Origin: Argentina anserina
Taxonomy: Eukaryota; Streptophyta; Magnoliopsida; Rosales; Rosaceae
Length of the DNA stretch: 64,000 nucleotides
Reading direction: 5' to 3'
NCBI RefSeq assembly: GCF_933775445.1
Contig: NC_065877.1
Location: 6,820,001 to 6,884,000 of the forward strand
Shown here: piece by piece, positions 35,140-46,660 of the stretch
Layout: every line of letters begins with the position of its first letter
Position numbering within the stretch: position 1 is the first letter of the stretch
The notes under the pieces: model-generated
What the model was told of the DNA's origin: nothing
What the model saw: only the letters and a program-made list of their open reading frames with translations
Database searches by the model: none
Program-made: the position numbers and the translations under genes

Positions 35140-35868
35140 TCAGGCAGAGTTTCTGGACCTGAGCAAGAAGACACTGAGTTCTTGACCGGGGAACTGATCC
35201 GGGTTGATCAGATGGAACGACTCCGAGTCCGCGCTCCCGATCACGTGCTCGTAATTCGCCCTCATGTACATAACCGGGCCGTCCGAGTCCGACGACCCGA
35301 ACCCGAACTGGGCGGGTAAAGCCCCGGCCCCGACGGTGGTGGAGTTCATGGCCTTGAGCATGAGGCGGACTTTGTCGCCGGCTTTGCGGCGGGCGGAGAA
35401 CCCGATCTTGCGGCCGTTGCAGTGGAGGGCCCAGGCGGGGACGGAGCGGAGGGGACAGGTGGCGAGATCGGAGCGGTCGTCGCACTCGAGGGTGATCCGG
35501 ACCAACCCGAACCGCATTTCCTTGACGAGCTGGTGGGTCAGGATGGAGAGCTCGAGGAGGAGAGCGGGTCGGGTCGAGAGGCGGTCGTGCTGGACGCAGA
35601 ACCAGACGTGGCCGCGGCGGTGGCCGAAGATGGTGCCGATGACCATGGATTTGGAGGGACGGGGCTGGGCGGAGGAGATGGTGGAGAAGGTGGGGGAGGA
35701 AGGGTCGGAATCTTGGCCGGCGGCGGAGGAGGAGCGTGGGTCGGGGTCGGGCTGGTCGTCGCGGAGGGAGGTGCTGAGGCGTTTCTTGATGGGAGTGGCG
35801 GAGGAGGTGGTGGAGGAGGGGGCGAAGCAGGGGAGGAGGAAGCGGCGGAGGGCGTCGGTCTTGGTCAT
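35140..35868 (-). CDS. MIZU-KUSSEI1-like (DUF617) protein
   Basis: A single-exon gene of 242 residues, starting MTKTDALRRFLLPCF and ending LLRSRNSA. The DUF617/MIZ1 domain runs from about residue 74 (SMVIGTIFGHRRGHVWFCVQ) through LVRITLECDDR, KIGFSARRKA and GPVMYMRANYEHVIGSADSES to the end. A low-complexity Ser/Pro/Thr linker precedes it. Arabidopsis MIZ1 is needed for root hydrotropism; this paralogue's role is not known to me. The 5' leader holds a (GA)n run at 35943-35965. GC content is much higher than in the neighbours, which also creates long antisense frames that are not genes. Confidence 0.9.
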   Translation of the reverse strand: MTKTDALRRFLLPCFAPSSTTSSATPIKKRLSTSLRDDQPDPDPRSSSAAGQDSDPSSPTFSTISSAQPRPSKSMVIGTIFGHRRGHVWFCVQHDRLSTRPALLLELSILTHQLVKEMRFGLVRITLECDDRSDLATCPLRSVPAWALHCNGRKIGFSARRKAGDKVRLMLKAMNSTTVGAGALPAQFGFGSSDSDGPVMYMRANYEHVIGSADSESFHLINPDQFPGQELSVFLLRSRNSA

Positions 35869-36049
35869 CTTTCTTGGGAATTGGAATTGGGGTTTGGGTT
35901 GGTTTCTTGGGATTTGAAAAAGGTGGGGGGGGGTTAGGGTTTGAGAGAGAGAGAGAGAGAGAGAGGTGTTTGGTCTCTTGGACTGTTGGTCTGGTTGGGG
36001 TGGGTGGATTACGATCTGAGAGGGAGTTTGTTTATAGAGACAGAGCGCG

Positions 36050-36561
36050 GGAAAAGTGAGACAGCCGTTGCAGTTAGTTTTCTTCTTTTTCGCAGAGAAG
36101 CCCCCCCCCCCCCCAAATTGCGACACGTGTATTCCTGTCTACCAAAATACAATTTTTCATTTTCTGTTTTTCTTTCTGGTATTTTCTCTTTCTGGTGTTC
36201 TACCAATTATCGTTTTCTAATTAGCATATATCACTATACGTCTCAATTTATACCGAATTTATCTCGAATCGATATGTCCGGTTCAGTTTGGTATCAAGAT
36301 TTGATATTTACAATCTCGAACTGAATTGAAACTGAATAAATTATTAGTATCGATATCATTATAGGCCGAGTCCCGAACCGAAACAAACCGCTCAGCCCTG
36401 CATGCTGCTACAACAGTCAAATTTGAAGCTGTCTATTTCTGTTGGAAAATTGATAAAACGTGGTGTTTGAGTGTAATTGACCCTTATTCCTATGTTCCCT
36501 CTAAATTGAGGTGGAGTGTAAAGGGCGAATCGATGAGAATGGGGGACTTTTTCAGTGTGTT
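36050..36561. other. Intergenic between MIZ1-like and NPF genes
   Basis: Contains a run of C residues near 36105-36115 and, from 36.27 to 36.40 kb, CCGGTTCAG/CCGAACCGAAAC motifs plus CAGCCCTG, reminiscent of a hAT-like subterminal remnant without clear ends. Confidence 0.35.
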
Positions 36562-38530
36562 TCATTGTTTTTCTTCATCACAACTAGATGTGATTCTAGA
36601 ACGGTCACGACCATCAACGTCAGACAGAGAATGGCGTGCGACGAATTCGAAATACAGCAAGTTCAAGGCCCCAAGCACAGCAATGGTGTAGTAGTAGTAA
36701 TCAAGCCTGTTCTTGTTTAGGTCATTACCACCCAGCCATGATGTATTGCCGTTCAAACTAGTCACTTTCTTGACAATGATGACAAGAATGGAGGTGCAGT
36801 AGCTTGCTATGGATAAGCTGAGAAAGAAAGCCGCCCCGGCGAAAGTCCGCATGCTCTTTGGCCATTGTGTTGTGAGCAACTCCATTAAGGCGATGGCTGC
36901 AAATGCCTCGATCAATCCTGACAAAGCATACTCCGGCACAAGCAATGCAACAGATATAGGTGACTGGAAAGATCTGTTTGCCAAAGCTGAGTTTCTGCGC
37001 TTCGTTTCGGTGAGTCCAGCCACCACCATGCACATAATTGACATCACAATCCCAACCCTGAATCTCATCTCCATTGGCAATCTTCCGGTATCATCATTGT
37101 TTCTTCTCTGAGTCCAAGGGATGTAAATGCTTTCGTAGATGATGATCCATGTTGAAAGTGCAATCATCGGTGTGAGACCCGTCCAGGCTGGTGGGATTTC
37201 GAAACTGTTTCCGATCTTTCTGTTTGTTTGGATTGCTTGAAAGGTCCCAAATGATGGCATTTGCTGCATTCCTATGAAACAACCAATTCCACATACCCAA
37301 ACAGGAAACAAAGCTATGACGCATTTGAGTTGCTCAACTTGTTGCACACTGCATAGTCTCCAACCACTTTGAGGGTTGCCATTGCTGTCCAATTCATTTG
37401 GATCTACACTTACAGCAGCCTTATCAAGAAACTTGAACCTCTCTGTGTGAGCAAGTGTTTGCTCCGACTCTTGTACAATTGAAGGAGCATCATAGAGGGA
37501 CTGCCCTGAAGTCTTTGTACTGAACTTGCGGAAATAAGCTACTATCACCCTCATTATGTCCCCAAATGTGCTTCCTTGAGGCTTAACACGAACATACAAT
37601 TTCCGGCCCAGCAAGAATATCAGAATTGAGAGCGCAAAGCATCCAGCTGGTATAGCAAACCCCAAAAACCAGCTGATATTTGTTTGTATGTAGACCACTC
37701 CGGTCAGAGCTACGAGGAGAGCAATGGTGAACAAAAAGTACCACCAGTTGCAAAAGCTATCTAGCTGTGCTCTTCCCTTCTCCGTTGTGGTGTCAAATTG
37801 ATCAGCTCCAAAGGCAATGTTGCATGGTCTCAGGCCTCCAGATCCAATAACGAGCAATCCCAGACCAAAATATAGGACCAACTTATGCCATGCAGTGGGT
37901 TGTTCGCAATGTGCAGGCAGGAGGAGTTAGTTCATGTAAACTTGCGGTCAATGTCAAGGCTACCATACCCTGTTAGATTGAATGAAGAAGTGTTCATAGA
38001 ATTGTTATGGAATTTATATCACAAATTTGGACTCTGAATCATTGAGAAGACTCTTACCATGAGGGATGCTATTGAGCTATACAGAAGAGTAGAGAACTTT
38101 CCCAAATGACTATCAGCAAGGTAAGCACCGATTAAGGGTGCGACATTGCATGAACCAGACCAGATATTGTATACATTAGCTGAAACTACATTATCCAAGT
38201 TATACTTGGTATGCAGATACAGCACCATTTGCCACCAAACTCATGGAAGCCAATTTCTCAAAGGTCTCATTCCCTTCAAAAGCAGAAAATGATTACATTT
38301 ATTAAGAAATCATAAATGCAAGAACAGGGTTTCAATCTTTCATGTAAAATAACGCAGCAATAAGAAACAGAGACAAAAATGCAGAAACTTCCATGAACAG
38401 ACACTGTAGACTAACCAAGGATGTATGTGACGGCTTTCCATCCTCCGACTGGTTGTGTGGGAACAGTGGATGAAGAATGCACTGTTGCAAGCTCGATGTC
38501 TTTCTCTCCTAAATCGGAACCTTCTTCCAT
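36562..38530 (-). pseudogene. NPF (NRT1/PTR) transporter gene, two apparent frameshifts
   Basis: Exons 38530-38416, 38274-38058 and 37969-36562 encode a POT/MFS transporter of plant NPF subfamily 2 type (ILGNETFEKLASMS, LRPCNIAFGADQFD, WWYFLFT, and the late-helix ALMELLTTQWPKSMRT). Family members move nitrate, peptides, hormones or glucosinolates with protons. Two breaks appear: near 38228, where the frame jumps by what looks like a 2-bp loss between LVAN and LYLHTKYN; and near 37915-37900, where GMVALTLTAS...TPPA and HCEQPTAWHKLV are in different frames. Splice sites fit family positions and do not repair either. It is either a recent pseudogene or carries sequencing errors; the last 440 residues are open. 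Confidence 0.8.
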
Positions 38531-39089
38531 CTCTCTTCAAATATTCCTGTGATTGTCGGACTGAGAACCTTGAACTCCCTATCCCAATGGTAAAGGCTTT
38601 CTAGACAGAGGGGATTGCCATGCAGAACTTGTTATAACGGTTTGCTCTTCAAATCAGGCAAAATGGATCTAAGCTATTTAGTTACGTCTTAACAGAGTTC
38701 TGTTCCCAATTTCAGGGAGTCAATCTGAACTACTGAAGAACATACATACCAAAGGCTTTCATCCCCAGAGTATAAACAAGCCACTCAAGCTAAATCTCGA
38801 CATGCGACGGAAAGAAAAGGAGAAGCACCTTTAGCACATCAGAGAAATATCCCTAATGAACTGAGCATGATTCACTTAAATGACCACAAATGAGCATCCG
38901 CTGAACATTTTACATGATATATAAAAGCATTGAAAGAAATCTTATTCTTAGAGGTAACAATTTCGCTGAGGGAGGGGACTGAATTCCAAATCGAGGATTC
39001 TGTGCTGAATGATGCAAGGCACAGGCTCCATTTGGACATAAAATAATAGACATGTCAATAATATATCCTCTCTCATTAAACTGATCGAG
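38531..39089. other. Intergenic: NPF upstream, RETICULATA 3' flank
   Basis: Short AT-rich spacer with no gene recognised. Confidence 0.4.
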
Positions 39090-41407
39090 TTATTGCACCC
39101 CACTCCATCTAGCCCAGTCTACAAATTGCATTCCACCATACACGTTGTTGGCAAATCGTACACCAACAGTGAAAGCCAATGCCACAGGCGGGATCTGCTT
39201 TGCCAAAGGTGATGTCTCTACCAAGCGTTCAAGTCCATTGATTATTTGATAGCGGGTGTTTGAAGAGACGGCAAGGAAAACACCTGGTAGTTTGGGACAA
39301 AAGCACAACCAATTATTGAACTTGTAAATATTCATGACAACGCAATGTAGAACACATGCTAACTAGAACCATGTGATATTGAGAACAGATGAGGGATTAA
39401 CAAATGCATACCCCAGAGAGCTGCACTCTTAATTAGAGGTGGCACTGGTATGTCTTCTTCTGATTTCTTTATGCTCCTGAAATTTAGAAAAGACTAGGTC
39501 AGGAATGATGTAAATGTAGAAAGCCACTGAAATTGCTATTAGTGCGTATAGCACAACAAAATCACTGTTAGTATGTGTTGATAGTAGTGTACCGCTTAGC
39601 AGTCATGATTAAGTTTGCAATTCCTTGGCCAATAATACCACACCCGAAGCCTACTGCTCCATATAAGATCCCCTGAAAAACAGGAAGATTGAATCAACAA
39701 TTATGACTAACCAAGACACACAAGATCATAATTTCACGACCTCTCACCTTAAAGAAGTAAGTGGCAATTCTCTGTTTGACAGAATATCCACATCCTGATC
39801 TTTCAGCTTCGAATACACTGCATAAGAAAGTAGAAATTGGAAAAAAATTGACATTTTCTATAGCTGCATACCAAATGGCGACCAACAATTATGAATGGAA
39901 AATAAACAGATTATGAGATCGCTAATATGAAGGTCTGTCATTGTTTTTGTTTGAGCTATTAACCTGCTAGGAAGAGCTCCATAAGCATGTTGAATGCTTC
40001 CAAGGAACCCTTTTGATAATGATGGTTGCCCAATACGAGCATACGGTGCCAACATTCCAACTAAAGCAACATTAACTACTACCCCAACCAAAAGATCTGC
40101 AACATACAGCTCAAATTCGGCCCAAAAATCCTTTCCCCTCTTTTGAACTTCAGCAAATGTAGCGCAACAAGAATCAATGACTATCTGTATATGAAGCATT
40201 CAGTAAATGATTATCACTAGATATACTGGATAATGTGGCAATTGCTATACAGTGTTTATAGACCTATGATGAACACAAGCAATTGGAGATTCACAATACC
40301 CTATAAGCTTTTACTATGCCTCTGATTACATCTGGGATAGCTTATCAGGGATAGTGAGACATGTATTCACATCAGAAGTAACTTATAATTCATGAAATTC
40401 TAAGGTAAAACTAATAAACTCTTAGAATTGATTATACTTCTCCCCTTGATCATAGATGACAGATCTACTTTGTATGAAACCATTTTATGTCCAACATGCC
40501 ACAAATAATATCAATTAGGCTCAACCTACATGAATGTCATAAAACTATAACAGATAATCAAAACAACCTCTGTTCCAATTTTGAAAAGAAAAGATGGATC
40601 AGCTAGCATACGATCCCGAAGCATAGAACATGACTTCATTGCAAAGCCAAGAGGCCAGGCTGACCCCTGCAATTTAAACAATAAACCATATAAGGAGAAA
40701 AAAAAAACACGCGTTCACAGGACATTCATAAAGGACTGAGGAATAGAAACATAGCATATTTATACCTGCAAATCCAGATATCTAAGAAGGAGCACTTTGC
40801 GAATTCCCTCATTCTTGGCAGCCTCTAACATATCAAGGGGAAGACTAGCCCCTCGTGCCTCTGTCTCCTTCATAACTTCTTCAAATTTCAGAATTGGCCC
40901 GAACTCTTCTTCTTCTTCTCCGTCTTTCCCATTATCATTATCACCACCACCACCACCTCCTCCTCCTCCTCCTCCTCCTCCCCCTCCTCCTTCTCCTTTA
41001 CCATTCGGATACTTCCCATTACCACCACTAGCATCAAGCACGACCCCATCATTACCATCCTTATAGATTTTCGAAGCACCCTCATTCTCCAAAATCCTAG
41101 CATCCTTTCCTACAGTCGCACCACCTCCCTCATTCAAAACTGTTACTGCACCTAAGCTGAAATTCCTTTCATCCCGAGGCTGTAACATACTAATGACTAC
41201 AAAATTGGAGTCTTTCTTCACCGAAATCGAATTCGCCCCATTTCCAAAGTTACTCTTCCCGCAGAAAATGGGCAAAGCTACCTCTGCAATACACCTAAAA
41301 CTAACACTATCAAAAACCAAATTCTGACTCCCCATCTTCCTCAAACCCACCTCATTCCGCATGGTTACAACATTCGATACTCCAAAACTTGAAGAACAAC
41401 CAGCCAT
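39090..41407 (-). CDS. RE: RETICULATA/LCD1-like plastid protein (DUF3411)
   Basis: Seven exons: 41407-40766, 40666-40568, 40184-39964, 39817-39748, 39672-39593, 39476-39412 and 39283-39090, all GT-AG, in frame, 456 residues. The start MAGCSSSFGVSNVVTMRNE matches the type of Arabidopsis RETICULATA/LCD1. A chloroplast-targeting amino end is followed by a Gly-rich tract (16 consecutive Gly, about residues 135-155), an acidic EEEEEF stretch, then the DUF3411 region (FGPILKFEEVMKETEARG ... GGMQFVDWARWSG). It includes hydrophobic segments (FELYVADLLVGVVVNVALVGML and GAVGFGCGIIGQGIANL regions), fitting a plastid envelope membrane protein. Loss of the Arabidopsis gene gives fewer mesophyll cells and reticulated leaves. 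A 5'-UTR intron between about 41450 and 41718 is likely. The gene appears intact. Confidence 0.93.
40940..40992 (-). repeat. Trinucleotide repeat coding for poly-glycine
   Basis: CCT/CCA repeats on the plus strand encode a run of 16 Gly in the RETICULATA-like protein. Such tracts vary in length between alleles. Confidence 0.85.
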
Positions 41408-42480
41408 TTCTCTTCCAATATCTTAAAAATTTCTCAAATTGATAACTGAAACTCAGAAAATTCGACAAATTAGGTGATTGGCCACAACACCAAGACCGGA
41501 CCAACCTATGTAACCAAAGCAAACACAAGGAAATTCATACTTGTACACAACCAAACCGATTACAACCACAAACTAGTCATACACATGCAGAAACACAGAA
41601 CCAGTCAAACACGAAACAAAGACATAAACAAACAAAGCTTTCAATTGCAGAACATACCAAAATGATGATCTGACAGTAAAGAAAGGAAATGACCAAAGAC
41701 TCTTGTAAAGTTCATACCTTTGCAGTTGAAGAGAATAGAGAGAGAGAGAGTGAGTAGGAATGAGGGAAAGTGTGAATCTTTATTGGGGTGGAGATGGGAT
41801 TGAGGTAAAGAGTGGGGCTTGTTCATTCAGTATTGGAATCTCAAAGTTGGAGTGATAGTGAGTGAAGGATCACTGTGTGAGGGAGGCGGAGACGCTAAAC
41901 TGGGACGTTGAGATTTTCCCTTTTTTTGTTTTCTTTTTCCTCAGTTAATGGAGGCTGAGTTCAGTACTTCAATAAGTTCAATTCAAGTTCACTTCTGGGT
42001 TATATGCACGTGGGGAATTACTAGTTTGTGAAATGTGTGCTTGTGAACTAGGGTTTTGCTAAATCTTTGTTTTTCTACACTTTGGATTGTTTTGTTTTTT
42101 TAGTACTTGTTGATCAATCCCATTGTACAGTTTACATAGAAGATTAGAGATATTAGGGTGTTGTCGGATGCTTTGAATTATTTTTTAGGATTGGGATGAG
42201 GCAATGCCAAGGTCCTCCTTTGAGATGTATGGAGGCAAATTTCAATAATGAGTAAAGTACAAAGACGAGCTTGCTTACGATTCTCATAATTATATATTCT
42301 TGTTGATTAATGAAATGTTGAATGAAGACCATTAGTTGATGATTTTCAAATTAATCGTAGATTAGACCAACTTTTTTATCACATAATTAAATCTTAATGT
42401 TTTAGATTTTGGAGTTTTGACCAAATGAACAAAAATGACCTAAAACTTTCACATTTCAAAACATATAACTAAGTTCAACA
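41408..42480. other. 5' region of the RETICULATA-like gene and intergenic flank
   Basis: Probable non-coding first exon near 41719-41880 with a (GA)n/(CT)n tract, a candidate 5'-UTR intron, then intergenic sequence. Confidence 0.4.
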
Positions 42481-43295
42481 AATTATATACAAAAGACTAC
42501 ACTACCCTTACACTCAACCTCACATATTACCAATTCCCTCACATACTCCCTCTCTCTCTCCTCCTCATCCTCCTCCTTTAACTCGATCTCTCTCTCTGAA
42601 CCACACCGCTGCTGACAGATGTCCGCCTCCACCTCTGCCTCGATGAAGACGATAACGACTATGTCGCCTTTGCTGCCACCGCTACTTCGATAAAGACAAA
42701 GTGACGTGTGTGAGGTCGTCGGATCTATCTCGCATGCAGTATGAGATTGGAGGACGTGCAATGACGACGACGTGCGAGGCTTGGTCGCCGGCTAAACGAG
42801 CAGCGACATCAACGTTTTTGCTTGAGCAGAAGAAGATGAACAAGCATAGTGCCGCTGAAATTGAGGCTAGGTGTGGTGGCTGTTCTTGTTGCCTGCAAGG
42901 TGTTTAATGTTTTGCTCGAGTGACATTTTGATGTTTGTGTGTATTTTTGTTGCAGTGAGAAGGTCAGAGCTATAGAGAAGGCTAATGCAGTTAAGAAGGA
43001 TGAGTTGTTTGTGGTTCCGGTCGAAGTCTGACTTAATTTTTACGTTTTGTGAAATCAATTTTGGTTGTTAACCTATTATTACTGGAGGCAATAATTCTCT
43101 TACTGAGAGGTACATACTTGTGTGGCTTGTAAGTTTTAGTTTAAAGAAACTACACAAAGCATATGCTTTAATGGTTTTCTATAAAAATTAAACTTATAAA
43201 AAGATACATTGTGCATCCATTAGGTTTCATTAGACTTAGTTCTCTTGAGTACTACATAGTATTCATGTTGCATAAGAGTCCATCCAATCACATTA
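42481..43295. other. Unassigned region with a CT-rich, gene-5'-like segment
   Basis: 42.53-42.9 kb is CT- then GC-rich with short open frames and a possible splice acceptor near 42956, but nothing recognisable. It may be a gene relic or part of an unknown repeat that includes the following minisatellite. Confidence 0.25.
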
Positions 43296-43497
43296 TTGGT
43301 TACTGGGGGTCAGTAACGTGATTATTAGGAGTTAGTAATATATTTATGGGTGTCAGCAATTCATAATTGGGAGTTACTAGGGGTCAATAATTTGTTATTA
43401 CATGGTTAGTAGATGTAAGTAATTTTTTATTTTATGGGGGGTTACTAGGTGTCAATAATTAATTATTGGGGGTTATTGGGTGCCAGTTGTTAGTTGC
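43296..43497. repeat. Minisatellite block A (about 30-bp units)
   Basis: Repeats of GGTTACTGGGTGTCAATAAT followed by TTGTTATT, diverged. The same unit continues at 44366-44605, so a single array has been split. Confidence 0.78.
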
Positions 43498-43577
43498 TGC
43501 TCAAAACTGATTCCTTATCTATTTTGGATTCGTTACATCTGAAGGATTTGGGTAAGCTATTCTAGTGTATCTAAGAT

Positions 43578-44147
43578 TGTTAGAGTTTTCCTTATAAGTG
43601 AAAGTTTAAGATTCTTGTTATGAATTCTAATCCTATTATAAGTTTGACACATTGTGAGTTTATAAATAAGACATCAAATGGATGGTTTTAAGTGTGGTTA
43701 ACGAGACGTGGTCGAGGCGATCATCCCAAGAGATCGTATCTCTTGGTTTAGGGAGCAGAGATATCAATGGTGAGTATAGCACTTGGGGGAGGCTATGTGT
43801 TTAGATGAATTCTATGAGTATGATCTATTGGGGATCAATTGAGAGTTCATGTATATAGAGAGATACAAGCTTTAAGAGTTTGGTTGATTTAGATAGTTCT
43901 TTACAATGAGAATTTAGGTTATGAGAAGAGATATTATTTCAGAGTATGGAAAAACCGAATTGTTCTTCAGTTGTAATCTTCTTCTTGTTTAGTGGATCCA
44001 TCATCACCATCACCAGAGGACGTAGGTCAAATGTTTTGACCGAACCTCATTAATTCTTATGTTCGCTTGTATTGTTATTGGTTATTGTCTTCAATTAGTT
44101 TTGGTCTTGGGCTAGGGAGTTTGGAAGGTGACCCGAATTTCCTAACA
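43578..44147. mobile_element. Probable solo LTR of a Copia-type element
   Basis: Begins TGTTAGAG and ends CCTAACA (inverted ends TGTTAG/CTAACA). It contains a TATAAATAAG box near 43658 and a stretch GGACGTAGGTCAAATG...GACCGAACC near 44020, characteristic of plant Copia LTR R-U5 regions. No coding part adjoins it. The flanking 5-mers do not match, so the target duplication is unproven. Confidence 0.55.
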
Positions 44148-44365
44148 TCAGTATCCCTAGACCCTAAATGCTAAACATTGTTATGCGTCGTTTTTTTTAT
44201 ACGCATGTGGTGTGATACATAGTGTGACAATGTTTAACACTTTAACCCTAAAACTTTTCTAAATCCTATACCCTTGGGAAACTCTAAAATTTCAGGTGCG
44301 TTTATGGTTTAAGGTTTAGAGTCTAGGCCCTAAAAACAAAACATTGTTATGCGCTGTTTTTTAGG

Positions 44366-44605
44366 GTGGTGGGGTTACTCGGTGTCAGTAATTTGTTATT
44401 TGAGAGGTTATCAAGTGTCAATAATCTATTATTGGATGTTACTATGTGTCAATAATTTGTTATTAGAGGTTACTGGATGTTAGTAATTTGTTATTAGGGT
44501 TACTGGGTGTTAATAATTTGTTATTTGAGGGGTTACTAGGTGTCAATAATTTATTATTGGAGATTACTAGTATGGAGGGTTACTGGGTGCTAGTAATTTT
44601 TCTGG
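44366..44605. repeat. Minisatellite block B (about 30-bp units)
   Basis: Eight or so copies of the GGTTACTGGGTGTCAATAAT-type unit, the same as block A. Confidence 0.8.
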
Positions 44606-45284
44606 TGACGGTGGCCGGAGTCATTGGAGTTAGAGTTCGGCAAGGTTCCGGCAGCGTGATATCTCTCATTAACTCTCTCTATATAAGTGTATATATCAAT
44701 GAGGGTAAAATCATCTAAAAATATATACAAAACAATAGTTTTTGTACTAATTAGGCAAATGTTTGGTTACCTTGTGTTGAAATGGGCACATTTTGGATTT
44801 TGTCATTGAAATAGGCATTTTTCCTTAGATATTACGTCCATATATAATAACTAAGTCACTTGTATAATTTTCAACTAATTTAGGCTATCTCCAACAGTTG
44901 GTACTAAATCACATTTTAACTAATTAAAAACTCACTTTTCATATTTCTTATACAAATTAAGACATAAGCACAAGCCCAAAGAATAAGTAAAATAAATTGA
45001 TTAATTAATTAATGTGAAGATATCTAAAATACCCTTATTTTCATGAAAATTACCAAATGTCACTCTTAGATCTAACAAATTTTTATCTCCTCAGTTTTTA
45101 GTTTTTTTTTCAGGCAAATTTAAGTTTTCCAGCCAAACCACCGGCAATTTGCAGGTGAGCCGATATATAAAGTTGTTTTTTATGTCATAGGCTTTCATTC
45201 AAGTACCATATTGCATATGTTTTGAGAAATTTTGAAATTTTGAATTTTGCTCACCAAAAAACCACAGTAGGAGTTAGTTTTTCA
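44606..45284. other. AT-rich intergenic
   Basis: No gene recognised. Confidence 0.4.
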
Positions 45285-45505
45285 GTTGACAGTAGCAGAT
45301 ACCTTCGAAGTCGATAGTAGCAGTTAGATTCATAGTCGGCAGTAGCAGTTAGATTCATAGTCGACAATAACATGTACCTTCCAAGTCGACAGTAATAGAT
45401 GTCTTACAAGTCGACAGTATCAGCTAGTTTTTAACTCGACAGTAGCAGTTGGTTTTTATAGTCGACAGTAGCAGTTAGTTTATATAATCGACAGTAGCAA
45501 ATAAT
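45285..45505. repeat. Minisatellite with GTCGACAGTAGCAG core
   Basis: About eight diverged units of 25-33 bp built on AGTCGACAGTAGCAGTTAG, unrelated to the array at 43.3-44.6 kb. Confidence 0.82.
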
Positions 45506-45566
45506 CTCTCTATTGATAGTATCAAATATTATGGGTCAAAGAGGGGTAAAAAAGTAAATTATTTTA

Positions 45567-46651
45567 GGCATAAATGCCAATTTGCACCCCAAATTTGGCT
45601 GAAATTGTCAATTTGCACCCCGAACTTGCATTTGAGTCAATTTACCTCATTAACTTGGTAAAAATTGCCGATTTACACCCCGAACTTGTATTTGAGTTAA
45701 TTTACCTCCTAAACTTGGTAAAAATTGCCAATTTGCACCCCATCCGTTAAAGTTAACTGTTTCTATCCAATTTTGCGTCACATGTCATGCATTTAAGGGG
45801 TAGTATTGTCATTATATATTTATATTTTTCTTTAAAACAAATAAAAATATTCTTTAAAATGAGGATTATTTTGTTAATCAAATTATTTATTTACATCTAT
45901 TTTTCTACCAACTTAACCCTATTTTGAATTATATATTCAATATACCCACCCATTCAAATATAGTGTGTTGTGTATAGATATATTTTTATATGTACACATT
46001 GTTGGAGGATGAACAAAACGAGAATAATAACGACGTAATAGAACAGAACGTATCCGTTTATTGATTGATAATGAGACCAATATATAGGCATTACATAACC
46101 ATAATCTCGTAGGATTTGGAGTCCTAATCTAATACAGAGATGTGAATCTATCTCTAACAGAAAATCTAATAAGGCTAAGACACACACAATTCTAGAATAG
46201 TAATTCTCTCGAAACACACATTTATTTTTAATTTCAATGTATTTATTTATTTATATTTTTTCTAATATCTTTTAACATACCATATCACATAAAATAATAA
46301 GTATATAAATCAATAACATGTTTCGAAAAAACAAACATTGTAGCAAGTGTTCCTCTTAAGTAATTTTATTAATTTATTTCATTATTCAATATGAATAAAT
46401 ATATAATGACAATACTACCCCTTAAATGCATGACATGTGACGCAAAATTGGATAGAAACAGTTAAATTTAACGGATGTGGTGCAAATCGGCAATTTTTAC
46501 CAAGTTTAGGAGGTAAATTGACTCAAATACAAGTTCGGGGTGTAAATCGGCAATTTTTACCAAGTTTAGGAGGTAAATTGACTCAAATGCAAGTTCGGGG
46601 TGCAAATTGACAATTTCAGCCAAGTTTAAGGTGCAAATCGGCATTTATGCC
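45567..46651. mobile_element. MULE-type MITE with long terminal inverted repeats
   Basis: Terminal inverted repeats of about 260 bp (45567-45830 and 46395-46651, starting GGCATAAATGCC) enclose an AT-rich centre. The 9-bp direct repeat ATTATTTTA flanks both ends exactly (45558-45566 and 46652-46660), the length made by Mutator-like transposases. The arms contain tandem units of the AATTTGCACCCCGAACTTG type. A solo LTR is nested at 46000-46216. Confidence 0.88.
46000..46216 (-). mobile_element. Solo LTR, 217 bp, nested in the MULE-type MITE
   Basis: Ends TGTT...AACA with a perfect 5-bp target duplication CACAT (45995-45999 and 46217-46221). On the minus strand it has a CCTATATATTGG box and AATAAA, in the order expected of an LTR. 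No internal region remains, so it arose by recombination between two LTRs. Confidence 0.82.
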
Positions 46652-46660
46652 ATTATTTTA

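Noticed and set aside
35264..35937. Two long plus-strand frames opposite the MIZ1-like gene
   Set aside because: They are antisense shadows caused by high GC; Gly/Glu-rich composition and no domain. The minus-strand frame has the DUF617 domain.
36562..38530. Assignment of the transporter to NPF5.6 on the basis of synteny
   Set aside because: The sequence (LRPCNIAFGADQFD, WWYFLFT) fits NPF subfamily 2, whereas NPF5 members usually have the CHKPC-type motif, so the neighbour relation does not extend to this gene.
40797..41066. Plus-strand frame with long poly-proline
   Set aside because: Antisense of the poly-glycine tract of the RETICULATA-like exon 1.
43500..44360. Coding gene between the minisatellite blocks
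   Set aside because: No open frame of note; the motif set (TATA box, GGACGTAGGTCAAATG...GACCGAACC) fits an LTR.
45954..46217. 87-residue minus-strand frame
   Set aside because: Lies wholly within the solo LTR and its flank; no similarity.
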